A DNA stretch of 64,000 bases from an uncultured Flavobacterium sp. (GTDB lineage Bacteria > Bacteroidota > Bacteroidia > Flavobacteriales > Flavobacteriaceae). This document shows, one piece after another, positions 25,691 through 34,195 of the stretch. A model generated the notes under the pieces. It was not told where the DNA came from, did no database searches, and saw only the letters and a list, made by a program, of their open reading frames with translations. The position numbers and the translations under genes are program-made. The stretch spans positions 1 through 64,000 of the forward strand of contig CALTVC010000007.1 of the NCBI GenBank assembly GCA_943912855.1. Direction: 5' to 3'. How positions within the stretch are numbered: the first letter of the stretch is position 1; the number at the start of each line of letters is the position of its first letter.

Positions 25691-26473
25691 TTATCGGTAT
25701 ATAAACCGTGCATTCATCTTATCGTAAATTATGGAATCGTCGTCGAACAGGGTATCAAAACTCCCGCGTTCGTTAAGCTCCACCAGGCTGCCTTGTTCAA
25801 GGTGGCCTTTTTTCATAATTATTATTTCTTCACTCATTTGCAGTGCCAGGTCAAGGTCATGAGTAGAGTAGAGTATGCATTTGTCCTGGGTTTCGGCAAG
25901 GTTTTTAAGCAGGCGGAGTAGTGCCACCTTATGCGGAAGATCCAGGTGCGTGGTAGGCTCATCCAGTATTATAATAGAAGTATCCTGTGCCAATGCACGT
26001 GCTATGAGAACATTTTGCAATTGACCATCGCTAAGCTCATCGAGTTTTTTCTCTGCAAGATGTGTGGTATCGGTAAGGCGCATGGATTTTTTAATCAATG
26101 CGTTATCGTATTCGGTAAGGCTGCCTATCCAATTGGTATACGGTTGTCTGCCCAGGGCTACCAACTCATATACGCTTAGGTTGCCTTTGGGTAATGTTTC
26201 GGTAAGTACCAGTGAAAGTTCCTGAGCGAGCTGGTTGAGGTTATAGCTACACAGCGTTTGTTCTTTAAGGAAAATCTTTCCAGATAGCGGTTGCTGTATA
26301 CCGCTAAGGGTGCGTAAGAGGGTGCTTTTCCCGATACCGTTAGCCCCCAGAAGTGTGGTAAAACTCCCCTTGTTTAGCGTAACATTCAGGCCGTTGGCTA
26401 CGGTTATGCTCTTCTTGTCCACATAACCTATGCTTATGTTTTCTGCCCGTAGTACTATTCTTTTGGTTTTCAT
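25691..26473 (-). CDS. btuD: Vitamin B12 ABC transporter ATP-binding protein
   Basis: 260 aa. Walker A GANGIGKST (about 43-51), signature LSDGQLQ (a Gly-to-Asp variant of LSGGQ), Walker B IIILDEPTTHLDL and the H-loop YSTHDLDLAL are all visible. It is an FecE/BtuD-type ATPase. Its start overlaps the permease stop by 4 bp (26470-26473). Assigned to B12 from the locus, since the substrate-binding protein and a cobalamin riboswitch-controlled receptor are adjacent; by sequence alone an iron-siderophore role cannot be excluded. Confidence 0.85.
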   Translation of the reverse strand: MKTKRIVLRAENISIGYVDKKSITVANGLNVTLNKGSFTTLLGANGIGKSTLLRTLSGIQQPLSGKIFLKEQTLCSYNLNQLAQELSLVLTETLPKGNLSVYELVALGRQPYTNWIGSLTEYDNALIKKSMRLTDTTHLAEKKLDELSDGQLQNVLIARALAQDTSIIILDEPTTHLDLPHKVALLRLLKNLAETQDKCILYSTHDLDLALQMSEEIIIMKKGHLEQGSLVELNERGSFDTLFDDDSIIYDKMNARFIYR

Positions 26474-27504
26474 CTAAATGCTCCTTTCTTGTTTTTAAGC
26501 AGTAGGCCTATTACTACCGGAGCACCTACCATAGATGTAATGCCGTTTATGGGGAGTACGGCTTCGGTACCCGGAAGCTGTGTAAGGATGTCACATATCA
26601 ACATAAGCATACCACCAGTAAGTAGCGTAGCAAAGAACAAAACCCTGTGGCTTCCCGCCCTGAATAATAATCTTGCAATGTGCGGTACTATAAGCCCCAC
26701 AAACGAAATAGGCCCGGCAAAAGCCGTAACACAACCCGTAAGTAGGCTGGTGGCAAGTATAATGAGAAGGCGAGAACGTTTTATGTTTATACCCATGCTC
26801 GCGGCATAGCGCTCGCCCATAAGAAGCGCGTCTAAAGGTTTTATACAGGCAATGCCCATAAATACACCTACAAAGGTTATGAATGCTAATAGTCCTACTG
26901 ATTCCCACGGGAGGTTACCCATGCTACCCAGTGCCCAGAAGGTATACTTTTGAAGGCGTTCGGCAGTGGTGAAAAAGCTGAGTACACCCACAATGGCGCC
27001 CGTAAAACTACCGAACATGATGCCGGTTATAAGTATAGCCATGGTATCGCGCAGGCGCTGTGCCACGCCAAGCACCAGGAGTAATACTCCAAATGTACCT
27101 GTAACAGATGCCAGTACCAATCCGTATCCCGAAAGGAAATAAGAGGCAACACTTACTGGCAGTAGACCCGACCCTAATATGACCAATGCCACACCAAGGC
27201 TCGCGCCGCTACTAAGCCCTAAAACATCAGGGCCGGCAAGCGGATTACGGAAAAGTGTTTGCATGAGCAGTCCGCTTACAGAGAGCGCGATTCCTGCAAA
27301 CAAAGCTACCAATGCTTTTGGTAGACGATAATTTACTATGATATAATCCCAGGTAGGGCGGGAGGCAAAGCCACCCGTTAGTGGTTTTAGGACTTCGGTA
27401 AAAGGGATTTTTATGCTACCCAAACTAATATTGACCACAAACAGCACCATAAGGCCAATGGCCATAAGGAAAAAGAGTATGCTATTTCGGCGCAATTCTG
27501 CCAT
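26470..27504 (-). CDS. btuC: Vitamin B12 ABC transporter permease (FecCD/BtuC family)
   Basis: 344 aa with about ten hydrophobic segments. The family signatures VNYRLPKALVALFAGIALSVSGLLMQTLFRNPLAGPDVLGLSSGASLG (about 53-100) and GPISFVGLIVPHIARLLFRAGSHR (about 265-288) are clear. It would form the membrane dimer with BtuD. It follows btuF by 95 bp, a gap that holds a perfect 16-bp hairpin (27538-27580). Confidence 0.88.
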   Translation of the reverse strand: MAELRRNSILFFLMAIGLMVLFVVNISLGSIKIPFTEVLKPLTGGFASRPTWDYIIVNYRLPKALVALFAGIALSVSGLLMQTLFRNPLAGPDVLGLSSGASLGVALVILGSGLLPVSVASYFLSGYGLVLASVTGTFGVLLLVLGVAQRLRDTMAILITGIMFGSFTGAIVGVLSFFTTAERLQKYTFWALGSMGNLPWESVGLLAFITFVGVFMGIACIKPLDALLMGERYAASMGINIKRSRLLIILATSLLTGCVTAFAGPISFVGLIVPHIARLLFRAGSHRVLFFATLLTGGMLMLICDILTQLPGTEAVLPINGITSMVGAPVVIGLLLKNKKGAFR

Positions 27505-27537
27505 GGTTTAGGTTGTTGTATTATTGAGCTTTTTGAT

Positions 27538-27580
27538 ACTAATTATGAGAATTGCTCACAGAGTAATTCTCATAATTAGT
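27538..27580. repeat. Perfect 16-bp hairpin between btuF and btuC
   Basis: ACTAATTATGAGAATT (27538-27553) is inverted perfectly at 27565-27580 around an 11-nt loop. It is not followed by a T-run on the minus strand, so a simple terminator is unlikely. The flank AATTAGTGTAATTCGTAAC resembles the arm of the 40730-40781 element. Confidence 0.65.
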
Positions 27581-27599
27581 GTAATTCGTAACACAAAAG

Positions 27600-28736
27600 T
27601 TACTGTAATTTTTCAAAAAAATGAAGTGTGTAGCCCGGTAACAATTCCGGATGGAAAATATACACAAGGTCTGTTAACACAAGATCAGGACGGTTAGGTG
27701 CCTGCTCGTAAAAAATAAGTCCCCCGGTTTTTCCGGTCTTTACACTGTACGAATATACTTTCTTTTTTTGAAATGATGCAAATTGTTTATAATGCGGATT
27801 TGCTTCATCCATCTGCTTTAATGAAATGAACTGGCTTGGACCAATCCAAAAGTCGGCATTCTCCGCTTTATCAAGCACATTTTCAAACGAAAGGCTCAGG
27901 CTACCTGTCCCTTTACTGTCTGCCCAAAGGTAATTTGCCCCGGCATCGTTATAAAACTGTGCTGCCCAACTTTCGCCCTGAGGCAACAGCCATTGGTCGT
28001 TTAGCATAGCGCCACCCATAACAGTAGGCTTTTTTGTAACGCCCTGTGCAAGTTTTTTAGCTTCGTTGTAGTTCTTTTCAATATCATTAAACAGTTGTGC
28101 TGCCTTATCATCCAGGTTATACAATGCCCCGAAAAGTTTAATCCATTCGGCTTTACCAAGCGGGGATTGTTCTGTCCAGTCGCTGTTGTACAATACCTTT
28201 AGTCCGGCAGATTGTAAGGTGTTCAGGGTTTTATTAGTGCCATCTACACCAAAGGTTACTACTACGTCTGGTGCTAAATCAAGTACCACTTCGGTATTCA
28301 GGCTTTCGTTGGCTCCGGCTTCCCTAACCTTTTTTGCATCTACCAGAGCCCTTGTTTTATCAGATGAAATATAATTTGTTCCCGGAAAACCTACCAATGT
28401 ATTTTCTACACCTAGCATTTCAAGTGAAGGAATGTGCGTGGTGCTTGTGGCTACCAGCCTTTTTATGGGCACATTTACGGTAGTGTATTGTTTAAGGCTA
28501 TCGGGTAGGATTACGTTTTTCTGAACCAGAACATAAGTAAACGCTTCGGTAGCGCCAGGCCATGGCTGGGTAACTTTTACAATGCTAAACCCATTGTATT
28601 TATACAGTTGAAGGCCTTTTGCATGTTTAATGCTGTTTTGTGTCAGGGGAATGGCGGTAGTGTGGCTTTGGTTTTCATTTTTGCAGGAAACCAGCACCAT
28701 TGTTGCGATAAAAAGTACGCTGAGTAGCTTTTTCAT
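27600..28736 (-). CDS. btuF: Vitamin B12 ABC transporter substrate-binding lipoprotein (BtuF-like)
   Basis: 378 aa from the ATG complementary to 28734-28736, which gives MKKLLSVLFIATMVLVSCKNEN with a lipobox VLVSC. A further-upstream start at 28838 would lie inside the riboswitch promoter region and is rejected. PIKRLVATSTTHIPSLEMLG, LDLAPDVVVTFGVD and the C-terminal PNRPDLVLTDLVYIFHPELL are periplasmic-binding-protein (PF01497) blocks. The lipoprotein delivers B12 from the periplasm to BtuCD. It has its own -7/-33 promoter (28756-28783) and no riboswitch. Confidence 0.85.
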   Translation of the reverse strand: MKKLLSVLFIATMVLVSCKNENQSHTTAIPLTQNSIKHAKGLQLYKYNGFSIVKVTQPWPGATEAFTYVLVQKNVILPDSLKQYTTVNVPIKRLVATSTTHIPSLEMLGVENTLVGFPGTNYISSDKTRALVDAKKVREAGANESLNTEVVLDLAPDVVVTFGVDGTNKTLNTLQSAGLKVLYNSDWTEQSPLGKAEWIKLFGALYNLDDKAAQLFNDIEKNYNEAKKLAQGVTKKPTVMGGAMLNDQWLLPQGESWAAQFYNDAGANYLWADSKGTGSLSLSFENVLDKAENADFWIGPSQFISLKQMDEANPHYKQFASFQKKKVYSYSVKTGKTGGLIFYEQAPNRPDLVLTDLVYIFHPELLPGYTLHFFEKLQ

Positions 28737-28755
28737 AAAAAATATTCGGATATGA

Positions 28756-28783
28756 CAAAGGTAAGAATTAAATGTTACGGCAA
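28756..28783 (-). promoter_or_regulatory. btuF promoter (-7 and -33 boxes)
   Basis: On the minus strand TACCTTTG (28756-28763) is a perfect -7 box and TTG (28781-28783) a -33 box with a 17-bp spacer. Transcription would begin about 28749, giving a short leader before the ATG at 28736. Confidence 0.6.
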
Positions 28784-28789
28784 AAGCTT

Positions 28790-28797
28790 TATCTTTG
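28790..28797 (+). promoter_or_regulatory. -7 box of the riboswitch-btuB transcript
   Basis: TATCTTTG is a perfect TAnnTTTG just before the cobalamin riboswitch. The -33 position reads TTA, a weaker match. It overlaps the divergent btuF promoter region. Confidence 0.6.
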
Positions 28798-28805
28798 AAC
28801 CGCTT

Positions 28806-28987
28806 TAGGTTGCACAGCTGCTCACGGCATCTGCGCATTAAAAGGGAATCAGGTTAAATGCCTGGGCTGTTCCCGCAACTGTACGCTTTTCCCCGTTGGG
28901 GGAGGCTGTTGTAAATCTGCCAAACCACTGTCTGCTAAGCAGGCGGGAAGGTTATACAACAGTACGCAAGCCAGGAGACCTGCCTTT
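28806..28987 (+). promoter_or_regulatory. Cobalamin (AdoCbl) riboswitch
   Basis: The conserved elements occur in order: AAAAGGGAATCAGGT (about 28840-28854), GCTGTTCCCGCAACTGTA (the B12-box core region, about 28868-28885), ACCACTGTC (28925-28933), GCAGGCGGGAAGG (28939-28951) and AGCCAGGAGACCTGCC (28969-28984). Spacing fits the class. The btuB ATG lies 44 nt past the end. GGCTTTC and GAAAGGCC just upstream of the ATG could form the expression-platform hairpin, so control is probably of translation; no T-run terminator is present. Confidence 0.95.
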
Positions 28988-29030
28988 AGCATAACAAAAC
29001 GTGGCTTTCGGGAAGAAAGGCCAATCGGTT

Positions 29031-30860
29031 ATGACAAACAAATTCTTTTTTATCATCGCTTTTCTTTTAGGGTGTATATCAGTACATGCCCAGCAAGATA
29101 CTATTACCCTGAAGGAAGTAATCATTTCCGATACCCAGCTGCGTGATTTTTCGCAAACACAGTCCGTTCAAAAAATAACCGACTCTGTAATAGGTTTGAA
29201 CCAGTCGTCTTTAACCAATCTGTTGCAATATAATACTGTAGTTTATTTTAAGGAAAACGGACTCGGTATGGTGTCTTCTCCATCGTTCAGGGGAACTTCT
29301 GCCCAACAGACCGCTGTGGTATGGAACGGTATTAATATCAATTCCCAGCTTAACGGGCAAACCGATTTCAATACAGTAACTACCCGTGATTTTAACGAAG
29401 TGAGTGTACGTGCCGGGGGCGGTAGTGTTATTTACGGCAGCAGCGCCATTGGCGGTAGCATCCACCTGAATGATAAAATTGGTTTTAGCCAAAAGTTTAG
29501 CAACCGCATCCGTGCTAACTACGGTAGCTTTAATACACTCGGATTGCATTATGATACCCGTTTTGCTACAGAGAAGTTTAGTATTGCGGCAAGTGTTTCT
29601 CGTAACGGTTCAGATAACGACTACGATTTTGTAGATGGCAGCGGACATAACCGAAACGGACAGTACTACAATAACAGCTACAATGTTACGGTAGGCTATA
29701 AACTTAATGCTTACAATACACTTCGACTTTACAGTTACCTTTTTGGTGGCGACAGGCATTTCTCCTTAATGCTGCCTACAGATACCCGTACTAAGTATCA
29801 CGATTTTAATACTCGAAATATGCTGGAGTGGGTTTTGGAAAAACAGCAATTCATTTCAAAACTTAAGGTGGCGCACCTGCACGAGCAGTATAAATATTAT
29901 CCGAGCATTTATAATGACAGTTATACTTACGGAAGGGTAGAAACCTTTATAGGGCGATACGATGCGCTGTATAAATTTACCGATAAAGTAAAGGTAAATG
30001 CCGTAGCAGATTATAGTAGGAATAGTGGTTATGGTAGTGATATAGAAATGAAAACCCGAAATACGGGAGCGCTTAGCGTACTGTTTTCTCATGATGTGGC
30101 TTCTTGGTTGTTGTATGAAGCAGGCTTTCGCAAAGAAGCTACCGATACGTACAAGAGTCCGCTGTTGTATTCGGCAGGGTTAAAGATAAAACCCGCGAGT
30201 TTTTATGCGCTGAAACTAAACACATCTAAAAACTTCAGGGTGCCTACGTTTAACGACCTCTATTGGCAGGACGGCGGTAACCCCGACCTGAAACCCGAAT
30301 CGTCATGGCAGGCAGAAGCAGGCAACGCGTTTACCTTTGGTAACTTTAATGTTAGCCTTACCGGATATTACATTAAGTTAAAAGATATGCTTCGCTGGGT
30401 TCCGGTGGTGGGTGTATGGCGCCCTATGAATACCGACAGGGTTACAACCAAAGGTTTGGAACTACTGGGTAATTATAAGAGGCAGTTCGGCAAGCATAGC
30501 CTTGATGCTAATGTTACCTATGCCTACACAAAATCACAGGATGATGCAACGGGCAAACAACTCATATACGTGCCGTACCATAAGGCTACGGGTTCGGTGT
30601 CGTATGCTTACAACCGTTTTTCTGCCTATGTGCAAGGATTGTATAACGACGAGGTATTTACCCGTACCGATAATAACTCCCGCTACAATCTTGATGCGTA
30701 TGTTACTGCCAATGCCGGTGCTTCGTACAGCTACGGCTCTAAAGTAAATTATACCCTGGGTGTACAGGTGCTTAACCTTGCTAATTATGATTATGCAAGT
30801 GTAGACAGCCGTCCTATGCCCGGTCGTAATTATATGATGAATCTAACACTTAAATTTTAA
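29031..30860 (+). CDS. btuB: TonB-dependent vitamin B12 outer-membrane receptor (BtuB-like)
   Basis: 609 aa from ATG 29031; an in-frame GTG 30 bp earlier lies inside the predicted expression-platform hairpin and would spoil the signal peptide (MTNKFFFIIAFLLGCISVHAQ). A short TonB-box-like segment (about 25-35, TITLKEVIISD) leads into the plug (QTAVVWNGININSQLNG...VYGSSAIGGSIHLND), then a 22-strand barrel (about 150-609) that ends MNLTLKF with a terminal Phe. B12 specificity rests on the upstream cobalamin riboswitch and the BtuFCD and BtuG-like genes beside it. Confidence 0.92.
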   Translation: MTNKFFFIIAFLLGCISVHAQQDTITLKEVIISDTQLRDFSQTQSVQKITDSVIGLNQSSLTNLLQYNTVVYFKENGLGMVSSPSFRGTSAQQTAVVWNGININSQLNGQTDFNTVTTRDFNEVSVRAGGGSVIYGSSAIGGSIHLNDKIGFSQKFSNRIRANYGSFNTLGLHYDTRFATEKFSIAASVSRNGSDNDYDFVDGSGHNRNGQYYNNSYNVTVGYKLNAYNTLRLYSYLFGGDRHFSLMLPTDTRTKYHDFNTRNMLEWVLEKQQFISKLKVAHLHEQYKYYPSIYNDSYTYGRVETFIGRYDALYKFTDKVKVNAVADYSRNSGYGSDIEMKTRNTGALSVLFSHDVASWLLYEAGFRKEATDTYKSPLLYSAGLKIKPASFYALKLNTSKNFRVPTFNDLYWQDGGNPDLKPESSWQAEAGNAFTFGNFNVSLTGYYIKLKDMLRWVPVVGVWRPMNTDRVTTKGLELLGNYKRQFGKHSLDANVTYAYTKSQDDATGKQLIYVPYHKATGSVSYAYNRFSAYVQGLYNDEVFTRTDNNSRYNLDAYVTANAGASYSYGSKVNYTLGVQVLNLANYDYASVDSRPMPGRNYMMNLTLKF

Positions 30861-30866
30861 CCCTTT

Positions 30867-31907
30867 ATGAATTTTAAAAAGTACTTAGTGGCACTTATAG
30901 CAGGTTCTTTCCTGTTTGTGTCTTGTAACGATGACGACAACAAAAACGGCGTTGCCGGAGATTATGACAATGGTGTTCTTATATTAAACGAAGGTAACAG
31001 CAGTGCTTCTACAGCATCTGTAAGTTTCCTTAGTAATAATGGTACTGTAGAGCAGGATATTTACCGCACGGTTAACCCTACTTCTCCTGCACTGGGTACG
31101 CTGCTTCAAAACATATTTTTTGATGGCGATAAGGCATTTATTGTTTCGGGTGGTTCTAACAAGGTAACTGTAGTAAACCGTTACACTTTTAAGTTCATAG
31201 CCAGCATAGAAACTGATTTTAACGCACCACGTTACGGTACTGTAGTAAACGGTAAAGCTTATGTAACAAACATGGCTTTGTGGAATGATAATACAGATGA
31301 TTTCCTTACGGTTATTAACTTGTCTGACTATTCTACAAGCAAGATAGCAATGGGTAAAAATACCGAGAAAATCATTTCTGAAAACGGTAAGCTGTACATT
31401 TCTAACGGATATTATGGTACAGGCACTACGGTAACAGTATACAACCCGTCTACAAACACAACCGAAGCTACTATAGAACTTAGCGACTCTCCAGAAGCCA
31501 TTGCCGAAGAAGAAGGCGTACTTTACGTTCTGGGCGGTACTACGCTAAAAAGAATAAACCTTGCTACAAACCAGGTAAATGGTACATTAAACCTACCTTC
31601 AGGTGTAACGTATTCTGCTAAAAACCTGGTTATAGAAGACCACAAGCTATATTTTACAGCAGGTACATCGGTGTATACCATGGCGCTTAATGCTGCTACC
31701 ATACCTACAACACCATTGTTTACGTACAACAGTACATCTACTTGGGGTGGTATGTATGGCTTTAATGTAGAAGATGATAAAATCTATGTGGCTGAAGGTG
31801 GAAACTTTGCTTCAGATAGTGAGGTATATACATATTCACTTACAGGCGAAAAACTGCAAACATACGCGGTAGGTGTAGGCCCTAATGGTTTCTACTTTAA
31901 CGACTAA
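30867..31907 (+). CDS. btuG: BtuG-like surface beta-propeller lipoprotein (DUF5074/YncE type)
   Basis: 346 aa. Lipobox LFVSC (Cys at about 20), followed by an acidic DDDNKNG stretch of the type used as a surface-export signal in Bacteroidota. Six to seven blades are suggested by repeats such as VLILNEGN, KAFIVSGGSNKVTVVNRYTFK, KAYVTNM, KLYISNGY, VLYVLGGTTLKRIN, KLYFTAGTSVYTMAL and KIYVAEGGNF. It begins 7 bp after btuB. In Bacteroides, BtuG is a beta-propeller lipoprotein capping BtuB and binding B12 extremely tightly; this gene has the same domain and position. Function by homology, not tested here. Confidence 0.8.
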   Translation: MNFKKYLVALIAGSFLFVSCNDDDNKNGVAGDYDNGVLILNEGNSSASTASVSFLSNNGTVEQDIYRTVNPTSPALGTLLQNIFFDGDKAFIVSGGSNKVTVVNRYTFKFIASIETDFNAPRYGTVVNGKAYVTNMALWNDNTDDFLTVINLSDYSTSKIAMGKNTEKIISENGKLYISNGYYGTGTTVTVYNPSTNTTEATIELSDSPEAIAEEEGVLYVLGGTTLKRINLATNQVNGTLNLPSGVTYSAKNLVIEDHKLYFTAGTSVYTMALNAATIPTTPLFTYNSTSTWGGMYGFNVEDDKIYVAEGGNFASDSEVYTYSLTGEKLQTYAVGVGPNGFYFND

Positions 31908-31942
31908 AAGCAATTTTTTTCCAATACTTGTTTTTTTAGGTT

Positions 31943-31980
31943 CCCGTCCTTAGCGAATGCTTAGGGCGGGATTTTTTATT
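31943..31980 (+). terminator. Intrinsic terminator of btuB-btuG
   Basis: CCCG-t-CCTtAGC (from about 31943) pairs with GCTtAGGgCGGG around GAAT, followed by ATTTTTTATT. It lies about 35 bp past the btuG stop. Confidence 0.85.
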
Positions 31981-32107
31981 CTTGCTAGTGAGAATTCTTG
32001 AATTATGCCGGTTCTAAAATTTTATTTAAGAAGCAGGTGTTTTCAACAATTTTATAATGTTATATTTAAACCAAAAATCAACACAACCACTTAACTTCGA
32101 AAAAAAT

Positions 32108-32503
32108 ATGAAAAGGATACTTTCATTACTGCTTTTTATTGGGCTATTTTCGTGTACCAACAGTAGCGAAACAGTTCCGGATGATACGTCTGGAAATATT
32201 GAAGGAGTATGGCAACTCAGTGCGAAATATTCGAATGGTGTCAGGCAAAATTTAAGTAACTGTAATTTGAAGGAAAAATTACAATTTCAGGAAGATTCCT
32301 TATTTATAGCTTCTCCGGCAGAGATGGGGAATAATATCTGCAATGTTGAGACAAAAAAAGCTGTGTTTTCTGTAACGAATAATGTTTTATCCATCAAAAT
32401 TTCTGAAGAAAATACTAACGCAAAAATAAAGGAACTCACAAAAACTAAACTAGTGTTAGTATCTGAAGATTTTGTGGAAATTTCTGAGTATGAAAGACAA
32501 TAG
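32108..32503 (+). CDS. Lipocalin-like lipoprotein
   Basis: 131 aa from ATG 32108 (MKRILSLLLFIGLFSC), giving a lipobox LFSC; an upstream ATG at 32057 would add 17 unlikely residues. IEGVWQLSAKYSNGVR is the first strand of the lipocalin-like fold. Four Cys occur, two in CNLKEKL and NNIC. Function unknown. Confidence 0.65.
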   Translation: MKRILSLLLFIGLFSCTNSSETVPDDTSGNIEGVWQLSAKYSNGVRQNLSNCNLKEKLQFQEDSLFIASPAEMGNNICNVETKKAVFSVTNNVLSIKISEENTNAKIKELTKTKLVLVSEDFVEISEYERQ

Positions 32504-32517
32504 TGTCTTCTAAAGCA

Positions 32518-32563
32518 TTAAATGCCACTCATGGAAGCAAGGATATCCGGGAGTGGCATTTAA
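32518..32563. terminator. Stem-loop between convergent genes
   Basis: TTAAATGCCACTC (32518-32530) pairs perfectly with GAGTGGCATTTAA (32551-32563) around a 20-nt loop. It lies between the lipoprotein gene and convergent oxyR and could end both transcripts. Confidence 0.7.
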
Positions 32564-32588
32564 TAATTATTGGAGTATTAAGTAAAAA

Positions 32589-33536
32589 CTACTTCTTCCC
32601 CGTAGGACTTATAATCTGTACATCCTGGAACGCTATGGCACCACGGATAACACCGCTTATAGTGGCGCGTAGTGCGTCTATAATATGTACTTTCAGTTCT
32701 TTTTTGTTGTAAATAAGGCTTACCTCACGCGATGGTTGTGGTGCCTTAAAGTGGCGTAGCTTCTGTTTGGCTTTTTCGTGCAGGTCTAGGGTATGTAGGT
32801 AGGGTAATAGGGTCATGCCCAGCCCTTCATCGGCAAGCTTAACCATGGTTTCAAAACTACCGCATTCTATAGAGAAATGATTGGTATTATTAAGGTTGCC
32901 CGCTTTGCAAATGTTAAGTACGTTATTACGGAAACAATGCCCGTCTTGTAGTAACAACAAGTTACCCAGGTTTACTTCAAGATCTTCAATCTCAAATTCC
33001 TTTTTCTCGTGCCCCGGATAGTTTTCGGGTACATAAGCTACAAAAGGTTCGTAATATAGTACTACCTCTTTAATAGTTTCTTCCTCAAGCGGTGTGGCAG
33101 CTATGGCGGCATCGAGTTGGCCGTTTTTCAGCATCCTGATTATTTCCTCGGTAGGGCGTTCTTCTACGATGAGGTTTACCTTAGGGTATTTTTTTACAAA
33201 GTTTGCCATAAACATAGGCAACAGGGTAGGCGTAACGGTAGGGATGATGCCCAACTTAAAATCACCGCCAATAAAGCCTTTTTGCTGGTCTACAATATCT
33301 TTAATACGGTCAGATTCGTTTACAATGCTTTTGGCTTGGTCTACTATTTTTTCGCCCACATCGGTAAGAGCTATGGGTTTTTTGCTACGGTCAAATATCT
33401 GCACACCCAGCTCTTCTTCAAGCTTTTGTATCTGCATGCTCAGGGTAGGTTGCGTTACAAAGCATTTTTCTGCGGCGGCGGTAAAGTTCTTGTGTTCAGC
33501 AACAGCCAGTACGTACTGTAGTTGTGTGATTGTCAT
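32589..33536 (-). CDS. oxyR: LysR-type hydrogen-peroxide sensor OxyR
   Basis: 315 aa. N-terminal winged helix (MTITQLQYVLAVAEHKNFTAAAEKCFVTQPTLSMQIQKLE). In the effector domain, LLLLQDGHCFRNNVLNIC carries Cys201 and Cys210, matching the redox pair of E. coli OxyR (C199 and C208, same 9-residue spacing). This makes the call firm. Divergent from dps across 117 bp, so it probably controls dps and itself; a palindrome at 33597-33613 is a candidate site. Confidence 0.95.
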   Translation of the reverse strand: MTITQLQYVLAVAEHKNFTAAAEKCFVTQPTLSMQIQKLEEELGVQIFDRSKKPIALTDVGEKIVDQAKSIVNESDRIKDIVDQQKGFIGGDFKLGIIPTVTPTLLPMFMANFVKKYPKVNLIVEERPTEEIIRMLKNGQLDAAIAATPLEEETIKEVVLYYEPFVAYVPENYPGHEKKEFEIEDLEVNLGNLLLLQDGHCFRNNVLNICKAGNLNNTNHFSIECGSFETMVKLADEGLGMTLLPYLHTLDLHEKAKQKLRHFKAPQPSREVSLIYNKKELKVHIIDALRATISGVIRGAIAFQDVQIISPTGKK

Positions 33537-33596
33537 GAATAGATTTTTATGATAAAATTATAAAAACGATTGATATTCGTTATGGTTTTAGATGGT

Positions 33597-33613
33597 AAAT
33601 TTACAGTAAATTT
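33597..33613. promoter_or_regulatory. Candidate operator between oxyR and dps
   Basis: AAATTTACAGTAAATTT is a 17-bp palindrome with a single central base, located 41 bp before the dps start. It resembles no enterobacterial OxyR consensus in detail, so its use by OxyR is an inference. Confidence 0.4.
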
Positions 33614-33653
33614 ATATCTGTAAAATCGTACAAACTAACAATAATATATAACC

Positions 33654-34148
33654 ATGGAAACAAAAGAAAAAGAACTAAACGTATTAGGACTACCCGTAAA
33701 AGAAGCCGAAGTTATAGCTGCCGAGCTTAACATATTGCTATCCAGCTTTCAGGTATATTACCAAAATCTACGCGGCATCCACTGGAACATTCGCGGTAAG
33801 CGTTTCTTTCAGTTACATGTAAAGTTTGAAGAACTGTACAACGACGCGCAACAAAAAATTGATTTGGTTGCCGAAAGGGTGCTTACACTTGGAGGAAGAC
33901 CACTTCATACCTTTGAAGATTATATTAATAATAACAAACTCACTGTAGGTAAAAACATCAGCAAGGATACTGAAGCAGTTGCCCTGATTATATCTTCTCT
34001 TGCCGACCTGCTTAAAATTGAGAGGGTTATCCTGGATGAAACGGCTAAGATAGACGACGAGGGTACAAACAGCATGATGAGCGACTTTATTAAAGAACAG
34101 GAAAAAACCGTTTGGATGATGAAGGCGTGGAGTGAAGAAGAAATTTAA
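33654..34148 (+). CDS. dps: Dps ferritin-like DNA-protection protein
   Basis: 164 aa. IHWNIRGKRFFQLHVKFEELYNDAQQKIDLVAERVLTLGG holds the Dps ferroxidase ligands (His in HWN, His in QLH, Asp in KID, Glu in AER). The DNA-protection fold and lack of a signal peptide put it in the cytoplasm, where it oxidises Fe2+ with H2O2 and binds the chromosome. Divergent from oxyR, fitting peroxide control. Confidence 0.95.
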   Translation: METKEKELNVLGLPVKEAEVIAAELNILLSSFQVYYQNLRGIHWNIRGKRFFQLHVKFEELYNDAQQKIDLVAERVLTLGGRPLHTFEDYINNNKLTVGKNISKDTEAVALIISSLADLLKIERVILDETAKIDDEGTNSMMSDFIKEQEKTVWMMKAWSEEEI

Positions 34149-34195
34149 TTATTTTTTTACGCGATTATTGCATAAAAAGTGCTATTTTGCGCCCC

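Noticed and set aside
28736..28838. Upstream start at 28838 for btuF
   Set aside because: It would translate through the riboswitch promoter region and place a basic, non-signal stretch before the lipoprotein signal peptide.
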